A stretch of 5,526 nucleotides of DNA from Deltaproteobacteria bacterium (GTDB lineage Bacteria > Desulfobacterota > Desulfuromonadia > Geobacterales > Geobacteraceae), in contig JAJZQA010000187.1 in assembly GCA_021810985.1 (NCBI GenBank), positions 1 through 5,526 of the forward strand, read 5' to 3'. The translations under genes and the position numbers were made by a program. How positions within the stretch are numbered: the first letter of the stretch is position 1; each line of letters opens with the position of its first letter. This document shows, one piece after another, positions 5,521 through 5,526 of this stretch. The notes beneath the pieces were generated by a model. The model did not search any database, was not told the origin of the DNA, and saw only the letters and a program-made list of their open reading frames with translations.

Positions 5521-5526
5521 AGATCG
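5521..5526 (+). other. Probable residual Illumina adapter at contig end
   Basis: The last six bases, AGATCG, equal the first six of the common Illumina adapter AGATCGGAAGAGC in the orientation expected at the 3' end of a read. They begin exactly where the rpsA frame breaks: the first adapter base turns the codon NAG, expected to be lysine before AERE in S1, into TAG. Removing them leaves an open S1 frame. The match is short, so chance is not excluded, but the position at the window end and the effect on a conserved essential gene both point the same way. Confidence 0.65.

Noticed and set aside
5519..5521. In-frame TAG as pyrrolysine or programmed read-through
   Set aside because: Pyrrolysine is known in a few deltaproteobacteria, but not in S1 to my knowledge. 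The TAG uses the first base of an adapter-like end, which is a simpler explanation.
5512..5526. A seven-base deletion in rpsA between GCTGA repeats as the cause of the broken frame
   Set aside because: Reading TCTAGGCTG in another frame gives SRL, as could precede KAERE in S1, but this needs an invented deletion; the adapter explanation needs none.

Overview
The window looks like chromosomal housekeeping and motility DNA from a Gram-negative, flagellated, proteobacteria-like bacterium, most plausibly a member of the former Deltaproteobacteria (Desulfobacterota). The lineage call is an inference from three things: the rpsA-ihfB gene order, a FliK-like/FlhB-tail gene pair, and an EAL-HDOD signalling protein. 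No rRNA or other marker here fixes it. No insertion sequence, phage gene or CRISPR array is visible. The right end (5521-5526) appears to be a contig end carrying six bases of sequencing adapter.

Layout, left to right. At 1-128 (minus) is the N-terminus of a response-regulator receiver domain that runs off the left edge. At 237-530 (minus) is an unrecognised 97-residue protein just upstream of it. At 788-1849 and 1839-2132 (plus) are two overlapping genes, a FliK-family protein and a free-standing FlhB C-terminal-domain homologue. At 2151-3392 (minus), convergent with that pair, is a 413-residue EAL-HDOD protein. At 3577-3611 is a strong intrinsic terminator on the minus strand, directly behind tRNA-Leu(UAA) at 3617-3704. 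At 3775-4056 is ihfB (integration host factor beta). From 4115 to the right edge is rpsA (ribosomal protein S1), which lacks its 5' end.

How the parts fit together. rpsA, ihfB and tRNA-Leu lie in the same direction with short gaps. The only clear terminator comes after the tRNA, so they may share a transcript. The FliK-like and FlhB-tail proteins both resemble parts of the flagellar export and hook-length switch, but no other flagellar gene lies beside them. The neighbouring EAL-HDOD protein belongs to a class linked to cyclic-di-GMP signalling, which often controls motility. A functional link between it and the FliK/FlhB pair is inferred only from their proximity. I found no convincing new system; the best points for follow-up are the divergent EAL active-site loop, the orphan FliK/FlhB-tail pair, the unknown 97-residue protein and the contig-end artefact that creates a false stop in rpsA.
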